Shown: positions 1 to 9,028 of the stretch, piece by piece | Layout of the letters: each line of letters opens with the position of its first letter | Numbering within the stretch: position 1 is the first letter of the stretch | Assembly (NCBI RefSeq): GCF_963665995.1 | Contig: NZ_OY762512.1 | Span: 2,418,001 to 2,482,000 of the forward strand | Direction of reading: 5' to 3' | Origin: Pleurocapsa sp. FMAR1 | GTDB lineage: Bacteria; Cyanobacteriota; Cyanobacteriia; Cyanobacteriales; Xenococcaceae | Length of the DNA: 64,000 nucleotides | Translations under genes and position numbers: made by a program | Notes under the pieces: model-generated | Databases searched by the model: none | Seen by the model: only the letters and a program-made list of their open reading frames with translations | What the model was told of the DNA's origin: nothing

Positions 1-1
1 G

Positions 2-1642
2 GAAAAGCAATTACAAGCTTCTTTAGAACAAATTATTGCTAAAACCAGAGCAGATGAACCAGTTTGGGAAGATTGGCAGACTTTTTGGCAACGGTGTCAA
101 GAGTTGTTAGCTGCGATCGCCCATGTATATAATCCCAATGTTAAACGTCCTCTGCTTAATATTTATATTCCCCAAGCTTACGGCTTGATCCGTGGGACGG
201 TAGACGACACGGATCGCATGATGCAAAAGCTTTCCCCTGTTTTAAACCGAGTTTCCATCGGACAGGCTTATGAAGCTTATGAAGTGTACCGTAGACTAGA
301 GCCATCGGCGCGAAAATTAGGTCAGGTATTTAATTGGTCACAATGGTGGCTCAATCCCGCAGCAGCAGTAGCCAATCAAGCCACCAAAAAATTTAGTAAT
401 CAGGCAAATCAGGAATTATTGCTTAATTTGGGTCAATTAATGCGAGAAACGGCATTAAAGAATTTGGCACAACAGGCGATCGCGCTTTATGGTGACGAAA
501 CTATTACTATTCCTGAAGTCGCACCTAGTTATGCCTTGCCCAAAACCGAAACCCAAACTCTCAAACAAATATTAGAATCAGCCCAATCACCCCAAGAAGT
601 AGATCGAAAGCCTGTCAATATTATTTTAGTTGGGCGTACTGGGGCGGGGAAAAGCAGCTTAATTAATACTCTTTTTCAAGCCGACAAAGCGGAAGTAGAT
701 GTTTTGCCCAGTACCGATAAAATTCAAAACTATCGTTGGCAAACTCCTAGCAAAGAAGTTTTAAATTTGTTAGATACTCCTGGTTATGAACAGGTAAATC
801 ATCCTGAATTGCGGGAACAAGTTTTAGACTATGCAGCTACAGCAGATTTACTTTTACTGGTAACTCCCGCTCTCGATCCTGCTTTACAAATGGATCTTGA
901 TTTTCTAGAAACCTTGAAAAAAGAGCTTCCTGATTTAAGTGCCGTGGGAATAGTTACCCAAGTCGATCGCCTGCGCCCAATTCGTGAGTGGAATCCACCT
1001 TATAACTGGCAGGAAGGGACGAAACCCAAAGAAAAATCTATTCGAGAAGCAACTGTTTATCGTGCTGAATTACTGGGAAATATCTGCGATTTAATTTTAC
1101 CAATAGTCACAGAAGATCGGACAAACAATCGTTTTGCTTGGGGTGTAGAAGCTTTGTCTTTGGAGTTGATTCAGGCGATCGCACCAGCTAAACAGCTTCG
1201 TTTAGCAAGATTTTTGCGAAATTTGGAAGCTCGCAGCCAAGCAGCAGCAAAAATCATCGATCGCTATACTCGTCAAATGGCAACCAGTCAGGGTTTAACT
1301 GCCTTTCTAAAAAGTCCCGTACTGCAATTTATTTCGACTATGACTACAGGAAATCCTGCTCTGGCCTATGTTTTAGCAGAGCAAATTCCTGTAGAAGAGT
1401 TACCCATAGTCATTGGTAAATTACAAATGGCTTATGACCTATATATGTTGCTCAACGATGAACCTAATCTGGGCAACTTCGATTTACGTTCTTTATGGTC
1501 TTTGTTATTAGACGACAATAAAGCAAAAAATCTCAACACCTGGGCTTTTGGTCACGCTTTAGTAGAATATTGGACTAAAAATCTTAATTCTGCACAACTG
1601 CGCGATCGCTATCAATTTTATCTGCAACAAAAACCATCTTAA
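2..1642 (+). CDS. Era/Dynamin-like GTPase, 5'-truncated by window edge
   Basis: The reading frame is open from base 2, so the true start lies before the window; the first internal start codon is a TTG at 104, which is unlikely to be the real one. The P-loop reads GRTGAGKSS (G1), followed by LLDTPGYE (G3) and TQVDR (G4), the signature of a TRAFAC-class GTPase related to Era/EngA. The N-terminal part (about 150 residues) and the C-terminal part (after about residue 370) are helical and do not match anything I can name with confidence; similar cyanobacterial proteins are annotated as GTPases with a DUF697-like region. Cellular role unknown; the helical flanks would fit membrane association. A strong hairpin follows the stop codon. 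Confidence 0.85.
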   Translation, partial: EKQLQASLEQIIAKTRADEPVWEDWQTFWQRCQELLAAIAHVYNPNVKRPLLNIYIPQAYGLIRGTVDDTDRMMQKLSPVLNRVSIGQAYEAYEVYRRLEPSARKLGQVFNWSQWWLNPAAAVANQATKKFSNQANQELLLNLGQLMRETALKNLAQQAIALYGDETITIPEVAPSYALPKTETQTLKQILESAQSPQEVDRKPVNIILVGRTGAGKSSLINTLFQADKAEVDVLPSTDKIQNYRWQTPSKEVLNLLDTPGYEQVNHPELREQVLDYAATADLLLLVTPALDPALQMDLDFLETLKKELPDLSAVGIVTQVDRLRPIREWNPPYNWQEGTKPKEKSIREATVYRAELLGNICDLILPIVTEDRTNNRFAWGVEALSLELIQAIAPAKQLRLARFLRNLEARSQAAAKIIDRYTRQMATSQGLTAFLKSPVLQFISTMTTGNPALAYVLAEQIPVEELPIVIGKLQMAYDLYMLLNDEPNLGNFDLRSLWSLLLDDNKAKNLNTWAFGHALVEYWTKNLNSAQLRDRYQFYLQQKPS

Positions 1643-1686
1643 ATAACGTGAGTTTAAACATCACGCATTTACCAACGCCAGAACAT

Positions 1687-1720
1687 AAAAGGAGATCTCT
1701 CTACAGGGAGATCTCCTTTT
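1687..1720. terminator. Bidirectional intrinsic terminator
   Basis: A perfect 13-bp stem (1687-1699 with 1708-1720) around an 8-base loop, A-rich on one side and T-rich on the other. It lies between two convergent genes (GTPase ending at 1642, carotenoid protein ending at 1734), so it can end transcription from both sides. Confidence 0.85.
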
Positions 1721-1733
1721 AAAATAGAAGAAT

Positions 1734-2210
1734 TTAGACTTTTTCTTCAGTACTTTGTGCTGCACCAAGACCAACTACATCCTTGATAAAGACTAGCTTA
1801 TTAGTAAAATCTAATTCTTTAACAGAGTCTAATAGTTGCTGTGCATCGGGGGATAACTGATAGTCATCGGGTACTTGAACTGCATTACCTCTTTCCATTT
1901 CTGATGCCAGACAGTACCAGAAAAAGAGTTTTTGATTGGAAGAATACTCTTTGTAAGTTTGAAATTCTGCCCTGTCTTTACCAATGATCAGATCGCGCTG
2001 CACCTGTAGTTGGTCTTCAGGAGACATTTGCTTGACTTGCTCGATTAAACCTGACGACTTTTCTAGATTTTCATCGGGACGTTCTGCTTCGGGAGTTATA
2101 TTCTCTTTAACAAAATCTCGGTAGACATACCAAAGAACTGCCAACTGTTCGTCTATATCTAGAGAATGAAGATGATAAACTTTTTGTTCGGCTGCTGATT
2201 GAGAACTCAT
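1734..2210 (-). CDS. Helical carotenoid protein (OCP N-terminal domain only)
   Basis: At 158 residues this is a stand-alone copy of the all-helical N-terminal domain of orange carotenoid protein, without the NTF2-like C-terminal domain. Diagnostic stretches are DIDEQLAVLWYVY, LIEQVKQMSPEDQLQVQRDL, LFFWYCLASEM and VPDDYQLSPDAQQLL; the aromatic residues in VLWYVY and LFFWY correspond to carotenoid-contacting Trp/Tyr positions of OCP. Such proteins (HCPs) bind a ketocarotenoid and quench singlet oxygen, some quench phycobilisomes. It probably acts in the cytoplasm near thylakoids. The downstream-lying DJ-1/PfpI gene has the opposite end nearby on the same strand (45-base gap), suggesting a stress-related two-gene unit with the PfpI gene first. 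HCP paralogue class cannot be assigned by eye. Confidence 0.85.
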   Translation of the reverse strand: MSSQSAAEQKVYHLHSLDIDEQLAVLWYVYRDFVKENITPEAERPDENLEKSSGLIEQVKQMSPEDQLQVQRDLIIGKDRAEFQTYKEYSSNQKLFFWYCLASEMERGNAVQVPDDYQLSPDAQQLLDSVKELDFTNKLVFIKDVVGLGAAQSTEEKV

Positions 2211-2255
2211 AAAATACTTCTTACTTGTTGTTGGGAAAATGGTTGAAATTTGTCT

Positions 2256-2819
2256 TTAAGCTGATTGAGACTTGACTTTTTGGCTGGAAAATAAAGCGAT
2301 CGCAGTATTGATAAATGCTGGTAGATCATCGGGGTTGCGACTGCTAACTAAATTACCGTTTATTACCACTTCTTGGTCCACCCAGCTTGCACCTGCGTTT
2401 TTTAGATCGGTTTTAAGTGAAGGCCAAGATGTAATTATACGTCCTTTGACCACATCGGCCTCAATCAGCGTCCAAGAACCATGACAGATAGCTGCAACTG
2501 GTTTGTCTGCCTCAAAAAAAGCTTTAATAAACTTGACGGCTGTTTCATTTGTCCTTAACTGATCTGGATTTGCTACACCGCCAGGAAGCAATAGTGCATC
2601 ATAATCTTCAGGATTAGCTTTGTCTAAAAGCAAATCAACTGCAAATTCATCTGCTTTATCAAAGTGATTCCAACCGCGCACCTGTTCCTCCATAGGAGAA
2701 ATAATATAGGTGCTTGCACCTTGATCATTAAAGGCTTGACGAGGCTGAGTCATTTCTACTTGTTCAAAACCGTCAGCGACTAAAATAGCGATGTTTATTC
2801 CTTCTAATTCTTGTGACAT
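2256..2819 (-). CDS. DJ-1/PfpI family protein (YhbO-like)
   Basis: A 187-residue single-domain DJ-1/PfpI protein. The nucleophile elbow is AAICHGSW, with the cysteine followed by the usual His, and the upstream LLLPGGVANPDQLR and GFEQVEMTQP stretches match the PfpI subfamily, where an acidic residue near the N-terminus activates the Cys. Family members are glyoxalases, deglycase-type repair enzymes or stress-induced proteases; I cannot choose between these from sequence. It is first in a probable two-gene transcript with the carotenoid protein gene, which fits a role in oxidative or photo-stress. Confidence 0.85.
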   Translation of the reverse strand: MSQELEGINIAILVADGFEQVEMTQPRQAFNDQGASTYIISPMEEQVRGWNHFDKADEFAVDLLLDKANPEDYDALLLPGGVANPDQLRTNETAVKFIKAFFEADKPVAAICHGSWTLIEADVVKGRIITSWPSLKTDLKNAGASWVDQEVVINGNLVSSRNPDDLPAFINTAIALFSSQKVKSQSA

Positions 2820-2986
2820 AGTTATTTTTCTCCTTGTATTTCGATAATTTGATTACAACTACTGAAGTAATGAAGCGACTTGGATTGCAGACCTAGCATC
2901 GGCATCTAAGGCTACAATCTAGCCGAACGGCTTGAAGCACCAAGAGTAAACTGCTTTAACTGTTGTTACTGTCTTAACTGTTATGA

Positions 2987-3505
2987 TTAGTTAGCTGAAA
3001 AATTGGCAGCATCATCAAACATTTGTTTGGTTCTTTCTAAAAGCTTGTTGTCAGGATCGCTGCGATCAATAGCTGTTTGTTTAACCGCAGGAATTTGACT
3101 AGGATCTTTTAATGCTCTTTGTCTCTGAGGACTAACGAATTCATCGACACTGTTCAAAGACTTGACTTCATCTGAGTCTGAATAGAGTAATCCCTCTACT
3201 TGATTATCATTGGTGGGATAGCTAGTTTCGCTCTTATTTGCTGTTGCCAAGAGCGATTCGGCTGGTAAGTTTGTTTGATCCTGAACTTTATTTAATTTAG
3301 AATCATTAACAGGAGATTTATATTGGCTCATACCATCTCCACCTGCTTTGTGAGGATTGTTTTGTCCGCCGAGTTGAACAGGGGGAACGTTCGGACGCGC
3401 ACCTTGTTTATCGCCACTATTACAAGCTGTGGTGAAAAATATAAAAGTTACTAGAACGAAAGCACTAGCAATTTTCTTAATTTGTAGTTTTTTGACAATA
3501 TTCAT
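2987..3505 (-). CDS. Hypothetical lipoprotein
   Basis: The N-terminus has basic residues, a hydrophobic stretch (AFVLVTFIFF) and a lipobox ending in TTAC, so the mature protein should be lipid-anchored at Cys about residue 28. The remaining 140 residues are polar, low in hydrophobic clusters and rich in Asn, Ser, Asp and Lys, with a small amphipathic C-terminal helix (LLERTKQMFDDAANF). No catalytic motif is visible. I do not recognise the family beyond general similarity to cyanobacterial small lipoproteins. It is transcribed alone. Confidence 0.6.
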   Translation of the reverse strand: MNIVKKLQIKKIASAFVLVTFIFFTTACNSGDKQGARPNVPPVQLGGQNNPHKAGGDGMSQYKSPVNDSKLNKVQDQTNLPAESLLATANKSETSYPTNDNQVEGLLYSDSDEVKSLNSVDEFVSPQRQRALKDPSQIPAVKQTAIDRSDPDNKLLERTKQMFDDAANFSAN

Positions 3506-3833
3506 AAATTTGGTTCTTAGTTAATTTCTGTTGTGAGATGATTTTTTGAAGTGCAATTTTTACGTAAACACGACATTAAACGTCTCAATAATTAAAATTT
3601 ATCTAGATTTTTTATAGATGGCTTCTAACTAAAGTTGCATATCAAAGATTATTAATTACTGATTACATCACGACAAATAGCTGAACACCTGATTTCTTGC
3701 TATAGAGCGATCGCAAGCTGGCTGATGGTCGGATTGAACGAGAGGGGTGCTGGGGTCATACTAAATCCCAATCGGATTTAGTATTAGATGTGGAAGTGCG
3801 CCTTTGTCCAATCGAGTTATTGAGTCTAAATGT
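3506..3833. other. Intergenic region with a hairpin repeat
   Basis: No gene seen. It holds a perfect 11-bp inverted repeat (3758-3768 with 3774-3784, loop of 5) just downstream of the acetate kinase stop codon on the minus strand. It lacks a T-tract, so it is either a weak terminator or a dispersed palindromic repeat. Confidence 0.5.
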
Positions 3834-5114
3834 TTATTTGCTGCTTTTAACTGCGATCGCCTCTGCTGACATTACTTCTTTAGCTGCGGTCGCAATTGCC
3901 CAATCTTCTTGAGTATGAATTACTAGTATTTGTACCTGAGAATTTTTGGTAGAAATATTAGTATCGACAGGATCGGCATCATTTTTAGCTAAATCTAGCT
4001 GCAAGCCTAAATAAGATAGACCTCCACAGGTTTGTTCCCGCAGCAAACTCTGATTTTCTCCTGCCCCCGCGGTAAATACCAAGGCATTTAAGCCGTCAAG
4101 ACTGGCAACCATTGCACCGATAGCTTTTTTGAGGCGATGAAGATAAATGTCATAAGCTAACTGTGCTTGAGTATTACCGTTACTCATTGCTTTGGCGATC
4201 GCTCTTAAGTCGTTGGATACGCCACTTACTCCCTTTAAACCAGACTCTTTATTGAGTACTTGGTTAATTTCTTCTACATCCATTCCATATTCCTGCATCA
4301 TATAGATAATAATCTGCGGATCGATTGAACCGCAGCGTGTACCCATCATCAATCCTTCTAAGGGAGAAAATCCCATCGTGGTATCGATACAGATGCCGTC
4401 TTTAATAGCAGCTAAAGAACAGCCATTGCCTAAGTGACAAGTAACTATTTTGAGAGAATCTAAGGGCTGTTGTAAGATTTGGGCAGTACGCTGGGCGCAA
4501 TACTGATGGGAAATACCGTGAAAGCCATAGCGTTGTATTCCCTGTTCATAATATTTATAGGGTATCGGGTAAACTTTAGCAGGTTCGGGAATTGTAGTAT
4601 GAAAAGCCGTATCAAAAACTGCTATTTGGGGTATTTTGGGTAATATTTTCTCAATGGTATTAATTCCTTCGAGATTAGCAGGATTATGACTGGGGGCAAG
4701 AGGAATCAGATCGGCGATCGCACTTTTTACATCAGCATCGATCTTCACAGGCTGGCTATATTTTGCCCCACCATGAACCACTCGATGACCAACTACATCG
4801 ATCTCATCAAGACTGTCTATAACCTTGGTTTCTCCTTCAATTAAAGTATTCAAGAGGATTTCTAAAGCCGTCTCACGATTTTCTAGCTTGATTTCTTGTT
4901 CGATATTATTGCTCTCAACGGTAAGAATGCCTCCTTCTTCCGATCCTGTCCAATCGATATCCGCCTCCCACAACGGTTCTAGGGGATTCTCTAGGATAGA
5001 TTTCCCAACACCGCGATTAGAGATGGTGAGGAGACCTCGCCCTCTCTCGCGGTCAAAATCGTAAAGACAACTTTTTTGGCTGCTAGAACCCGCATTGAAA
5101 ACTAAAACAAGCAT
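3834..5114 (-). CDS. ackA: Acetate kinase
   Basis: Converts acetyl phosphate and ADP to acetate and ATP (reversible). The N-terminal phosphate-binding motif is LVFNAGSSSQKS and the second ASKHA signature is VGHRVVHGG; FDTAFHTTIPE, GNGCSLAAI, DTTMGFSPLEG and RCGSIDPQ are all family hallmarks. At 426 residues it is slightly longer than the usual 400, owing to an insertion around residues 30-75. It carries HIP1 sites internally and reads as a native gene. In this window the obvious supplier of acetyl phosphate is the phosphoketolase at 18393-20804. Phosphotransacetylase is not present in the window. Confidence 0.95.
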   Translation of the reverse strand: MLVLVFNAGSSSQKSCLYDFDRERGRGLLTISNRGVGKSILENPLEPLWEADIDWTGSEEGGILTVESNNIEQEIKLENRETALEILLNTLIEGETKVIDSLDEIDVVGHRVVHGGAKYSQPVKIDADVKSAIADLIPLAPSHNPANLEGINTIEKILPKIPQIAVFDTAFHTTIPEPAKVYPIPYKYYEQGIQRYGFHGISHQYCAQRTAQILQQPLDSLKIVTCHLGNGCSLAAIKDGICIDTTMGFSPLEGLMMGTRCGSIDPQIIIYMMQEYGMDVEEINQVLNKESGLKGVSGVSNDLRAIAKAMSNGNTQAQLAYDIYLHRLKKAIGAMVASLDGLNALVFTAGAGENQSLLREQTCGGLSYLGLQLDLAKNDADPVDTNISTKNSQVQILVIHTQEDWAIATAAKEVMSAEAIAVKSSK

Positions 5115-5144
5115 GATTGGATGATGACTAATTACGATTATTAA

Positions 5145-5204
5145 TGGTGGGCATTAAGAACATTGCAAATTTAAAAACATAATTTATTTTTTTGCCCACC
5201 CTAC
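5145..5204. repeat. Degenerate MITE-like copy with TGGTGGGCA / TGCCCACCCTAC ends
   Basis: The ends read GGTGGGCATT and TTTGCCCACCCTAC, matching the inverted termini of the three ~150-bp copies at 39765-41092, but only about 60 bp lie between them. It looks like an internally deleted relative. It sits between ackA and the phosphatase gene. Confidence 0.5.
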
Positions 5205-5214
5205 TATCTAATTA

Positions 5215-5826
5215 CTAATTTAAATGAGAGCGATCGCATAACTTCTTAAGCAATGGACCGTGGGCGGTAAGCTCCACCAGGCTAATTGCCGCTACGGGCA
5301 TATCAAGGCGATCGCGGTAATGTCCGACATCAATTCCTAATAAAGAACATAACATAATCCGAATTGTGGCTTTATGGGACACGATCAATATATTTCCACT
5401 CTGATAAGTCTGCTCTATTTCTTCAATTACCTTTGAACTACGGCGAGCAATATCAACTGCTCTTTCTCCCCCTGGAGGTGCATTCCATCCAGGTTCGGAC
5501 TGCCAGCGTAGATAATCATCATGAAATTGACGATTAACATCTGCCTGAGATTTACCTTCCCATTCGCCAAAATCTATTTCTTTCAATTCCCTTCTTAGCA
5601 GCATTTCCATTCTTAGCAAATCGCATAAAGGTTTGGCGGTAGCAATGGTGCGACGCATCGGACTACAGAAAATGGTTTTCCAAGGTATAGACTGATAAGC
5701 CACAGCAAAGTCTTTTGCCATAACTATTCCTTCTGAAGTTAACTCAACATCAGAAGATCCACAAAATTCGTCTGTCTTGCTAGCGACGGTTTCGCCATGT
5801 CGAAGAAAATAAAGGTTTAAAGTCAT
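5215..5826 (-). CDS. Histidine phosphatase family protein (phosphoglycerate mutase-like)
   Basis: The catalytic LRHGET motif lies at residues 8-13 and the second catalytic His in VSHKATIR near residue 150; CSPMRRTIATA and KEIDFGEWEGKS are the standard supporting motifs of the branch-1 histidine phosphatases. Length (203 residues) fits alpha-ribazole phosphatase, fructose-2,6-bisphosphatase or general sugar-phosphate phosphatases; cyanobacterial homologues are usually annotated only at family level. It is upstream of ackA on the same strand with a gap of 100 bases that includes a repeat, so co-transcription is possible. Confidence 0.85.
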   Translation of the reverse strand: MTLNLYFLRHGETVASKTDEFCGSSDVELTSEGIVMAKDFAVAYQSIPWKTIFCSPMRRTIATAKPLCDLLRMEMLLRRELKEIDFGEWEGKSQADVNRQFHDDYLRWQSEPGWNAPPGGERAVDIARRSSKVIEEIEQTYQSGNILIVSHKATIRIMLCSLLGIDVGHYRDRLDMPVAAISLVELTAHGPLLKKLCDRSHLN

Positions 5827-6391
5827 TAATTGTTAAGCAATAATTAGCTTCTTTATAATTTATAGGTTCGTCTATCACGGATACCGCTTCGCGACACGGA
5901 GGGCGAAAAAGCATTGCGGGGGTTTCCCCCGTTGAGCTTATTGAGTAAGAAGTTAGTCCTTTAGGACATATAGGTATTCACTTTTCTATCAGGGATGCCT
6001 CTATGCGTATATAGCTTTCAGCTTAATATCTCTTGAAGTATAACTATGTTCAAATCCCTTAATAAACACTAATATCTATATCGTTTATGTCATTCGATTT
6101 TTGTAGATTTACTTTGTGAAGTAAATCTGTTTACAATTTTGCCAAATGCTATTTTTTACTCTAGGGCAATTACTATCCTATTGATGTGTGTCAATATACA
6201 GTGTAAATAATGTTGCACTTGAAGAATAAGCGATCGCACTTCATTTTCTCTCTATTCATCCTTTAGCTACCATTTTTTCAGCTAATAACTTTGATAAGAC
6301 AACCAAATATATTTTCGGCATTGCACAGTTTCGGAATGATTCTGAATAAAGAAGATTAATGATTCCCCTCGTCTTTTAGTCTCCCAGTCCC
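5827..6391. other. Intergenic region with GC-rich repeat remnant and a hairpin
   Basis: No intact gene seen. At about 5872-5945 a GC-rich stretch includes GCATTGCGGGGGTTTCCCCC, resembling part of the larger repeat island at 23090-23413. At 6105-6128 there is a perfect 10-bp hairpin with a TGTG loop. The remainder is AT-rich with one HIP1 site. Confidence 0.4.
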
Positions 6392-6523
6392 CTAGTTAAA
6401 CCTAACCATCTCACAATGATGCAACGCCATATTTTCAATCTGTTGACCAAGTAAAAAGCAAAAGTCTTGTTTGTCTCCAGTTAATAAATGAGTACATCTT
6501 CAAGCGATACCAACGGCAATACT
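6392..6523 (-). pseudogene. Remnant of a PIN-domain toxin (C-terminal end only)
   Basis: Reading the minus strand just after the DUF433 gene, one frame gives CTHLLTGDKQDF followed by about 20 residues ending in a TAG. LLTGDxxDF is the typical C-terminal motif of PIN-domain ribonuclease toxins (the Asp residues are active-site acids). An in-frame TGA lies two codons before the Cys, and nothing of the N-terminal two-thirds is present. The position directly behind an antitoxin-type gene is where a toxin partner would be expected. Too short to be certain. Confidence 0.45.
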
Positions 6524-6525
6524 TT

Positions 6526-6870
6526 CTAGTAAAGATTCTCATCCTTGATTTGTTGAGATAATAAACGAGAACGAATTAAACTCATATCAGATTGAGTCAA
6601 ATTGATACGCTGCTTTACAGATTCGGCTAACTCTTCTCTCTGATTTAAATATTCTTCTACTGAATCTTTATTTTTAAGATAGTAAGCGATCGCTCCATAA
6701 GTATCAGATAAAGTCAAAGTTGAGTAGCTATCGACAATAGATTCGGCAGAGGCATCATCTTGAAAAGCTCGAATCACTATTTCTAACAAAACTCTCGAAT
6801 TACCTACTCTAATTGCGCCAGTATTATCTTCTTCACGTGGTGGCTTATCACTTTTTAAAATAAGGTTCAT
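6526..6870 (-). CDS. DUF433 domain protein (antitoxin-type)
   Basis: A 114-residue protein with a segment typical of DUF433: GNSRVLLEIVIRAFQDDASAESIVDSY, then TLSDTYGAIAYYLKN. DUF433 proteins have an HTH-like fold and are commonly paired with PIN-like DUF5615 toxins. Here the DUF5615 gene lies upstream on the same strand with a gap of about 160 bases, rather than immediately downstream in the usual overlapping arrangement; directly downstream is only a PIN remnant. The C-terminal 35 residues (VEEYLNQREELAESVKQRI onwards) are a charged helix. Confidence 0.8.
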   Translation of the reverse strand: MNLILKSDKPPREEDNTGAIRVGNSRVLLEIVIRAFQDDASAESIVDSYSTLTLSDTYGAIAYYLKNKDSVEEYLNQREELAESVKQRINLTQSDMSLIRSRLLSQQIKDENLY

Positions 6871-7029
6871 AAACTATCTGCATCATTCACGCTTTCAGCA
6901 TAATTATAAATTTTAACTTAATGTTTTGAAACAGGTGAGATTGCTATTAGACAAATTACAATCGTAATCTTAATTTATTTTTTTGGCAAAAAGTAAGAAC
7001 AATCAGGGTATATATAAAACCTTTCTGTT

Positions 7030-7350
7030 TCATTCTTCTGGCTCACTATATACCGTGTAGAGTAGTAACTCATCAATGGCTTGTTTTATAGAAAGACGAT
7101 CATTAACTACAAACAATCCTCTCATCACCTCTTCTTTTGCCACACGTTCATAAGCAAAGTCGGGCATGGTTGCGCGATCATAAGTGATAACAATGCGTTT
7201 GTTGTCAGCAGCCCAGGATAAAATTGTTGAATCATCGAGTTCTTGCAAACCTACATCTTGAAACCGAAGTAAGTCGAGATCGGGTTGGCGCAAAAATAGT
7301 CCTCGAATTATGTTGCCGTCGAAATTTTCATCGCTTAACAAGCTCAACAT
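7030..7350 (-). CDS. DUF5615 PIN-like protein (toxin-type)
   Basis: The core starts LSLLSDENFDGNIIRGL and continues LRFQDVGLQELDDSTIL and RIVITYDRATMPDFA, matching the DUF5615/PIN-like nuclease family with its conserved N-terminal DEN(F) and central D residues. The frame is open for another 31 codons upstream to an ATG at 7443, but those residues are not family-like, so I chose the Met at 7350, directly before the first strand of the fold. It is divergent from the pPIWI-RE operon whose first ATG is at 7475. Presumed ribonuclease toxin controlled by a DUF433 partner; order of the pair is inverted relative to the common arrangement. Confidence 0.75.
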   Translation of the reverse strand: MLSLLSDENFDGNIIRGLFLRQPDLDLLRFQDVGLQELDDSTILSWAADNKRIVITYDRATMPDFAYERVAKEEVMRGLFVVNDRLSIKQAIDELLLYTVYSEPEE

Positions 7351-7474
7351 ATCTAACAAAAATATTTTCCGTAGTCCAGATGTTTTTACAACAGCTTTTG
7401 ACTTACACAACCCGATTATAGTTGCCGAGAATAAATTTGTCACCTTATAATGTTTACATCAATTGGTGTAAAAA

Positions 7475-9028
7475 ATGGATTTCGACGATATTAGAGATTG
7501 GCAAGGTACGGCGGAAAATCTTTTGGAAAAATTATAGCATAAAATCAAACAGCTAAATTTATCAGTTGAACCCCCTGCTGTCAGGACAATTCGTTCATGG
7601 AGAGGTAAAAAGCTTTTATCTCAACCGAAAGGGAAAAAATTTGGCTTTCGTCAAGTATTAGAAGGATTAGTAACTTTGCAGTTGTTGAAAAAAGGTTGGA
7701 CTTTAGTTGCGATCGCCGAAGTATTGTCTTCTCTCAACGACAAAGAATTGGAACAACAAATTTTAGCGATAAAAGACGGCGAAAAATCTGAGAACGATCA
7801 ACAATTATCTTTGTTTCCCCTTCAGCAAAACAAAAACAATCTTACTTTAGCTGAAGATGCTGTAATTCTTTTAGCTCAAGGGATTTTGGGACAATACGAT
7901 CGCGTTCTTATGGGTAGAAAAATTGTTAGACAGGATGACAAATTACCTTCAGAATTATATTCAGCAATGTGTAAAATTGGTCGTTTGTATCTAGAAGAAG
8001 GAAAATGCGATCGCGCTGCTTGTGTTCATGATGTATTGGAGCGTTCTCGATTTAGTTTGAATACTTATAAAAAATGGGATTTGAATATCTTTCGCGATTC
8101 AGAATTTCGCTTTGGTAATGTCCAATTGATTTATTCAGACTTACGAGTACCAACAGTAGATTGTGCTGATATTGCTAATCTTTCAGGAGGCTTTGGTGAG
8201 GATCAAGTTATCGAATATAAACTGTACCAATCAATTAAAATTGCAACTGAAAGTTTGGGAAGAAAGAAGCAACACAAAGCATACACTGCAATCAGAGAAT
8301 TATTAGGGAGGCGATGGCTGATTAGAGAAAGAGAGCTTTTGGATTATTTAGAAGAAAAAGATTTGACACCGCGACAAGAAACAGTCCTTGAATTTTTTAA
8401 TTCCGTTCCCGAAATTTGGTTGATCAATAATTGTGCGAATCGTTGCTATCACTGCGGGACTTTAATGCGACCTCATCACAATCGAGATCGCTATCCTCAA
8501 GGCTATTGTCCGATTCATCAATGTAACAGTAAATATCCGCCACAGGTGGGAGAGAAATTAAATCCAGAAGACGGTCGATTGTTAGTGGCAAAACCACAAA
8601 TACTAGCTTATTGGACTGCGCCTGCGATCGATGAATTAGCGATTTTTGATGAGGCAACAAATAATGATTTGGATGCAGAATTATATCCCGAATCAGATCT
8701 ATGTGATGTGGCAATTGGCGATCGCAACCTCGACAGTTCCTTCAAGTCGGGAGACCCGCCCAACGGACTGTCTCGCAATATTGGTATAGATGCCAAATCT
8801 TATCGCAGTCCCGTACTACTAGCACTAAAGCTCAATCGCAGTATCGGTGGACTAATTCATTACAAAAAGCGAATCGTCGCCATTACCGACGAATTAATTG
8901 AAGACTGTCCTGGCTATTTTTCTACTTTGCGTTCTTTGCTGGATGAAAAAAAGGAGACTAAAGGCTTGCAGATCATGTCCGTATCTTCAGTTATTGAAAA
9001 CATAGAGGAGGGTTACTATGCGAGTTAA
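7475..9028 (+). pseudogene. First gene of pPIWI-RE island, interrupted by an in-frame TAG
   Basis: The frame runs from an ATG at 7475 to a TAA at 9028 and would give 517 codons, but codon 21 (7535-7537) is TAG. No ATG, GTG or TTG follows in frame until 7676 (codon 68), which would remove a clear MerR-like winged-HTH segment (VRTIRSWRGKKLLSQP, then FGFRQVLEGLVTLQLLKKGW) that lies between the TAG and 7676. Further on, codons about 320-350 hold a Cys/His cluster (NCANRCYHCG then YCPIHQC), a likely zinc site. The C-terminal part ends in a compact alpha/beta region (KRIVAITDEL, LQIMSVSSVIENI) that could be the nuclease-like domain of the third member of pPIWI-RE triads, but I see no clear PD-ExK motif. 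The upstream 20 codons look native, so one C-to-T change of a CAG would explain the stop. Alternatives are a non-standard start (ATT/ATC) or amber readthrough. Confidence 0.7.
9005..9012 (+). promoter_or_regulatory. Strong Shine-Dalgarno before the 9018 start
   Basis: GAGGAGG ends five bases before the ATG at 9018, inside the end of the preceding gene. It supports real initiation at 9018. No comparable site precedes the ATG at 9201, the apparent start of the helicase ORF. Confidence 0.7.

Noticed and set aside
104-106. TTG at 104 as the start of the first gene
   Set aside because: The frame is open to the window edge at base 2 with protein-like sequence, so the true start is outside the window.
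7475-9028. Genome-wide recoding of TAG to a sense codon
   Set aside because: Other genes in the window (for example those ending at 26795, 32993 and 60569) use TAG as a normal stop with non-coding sequence behind it.
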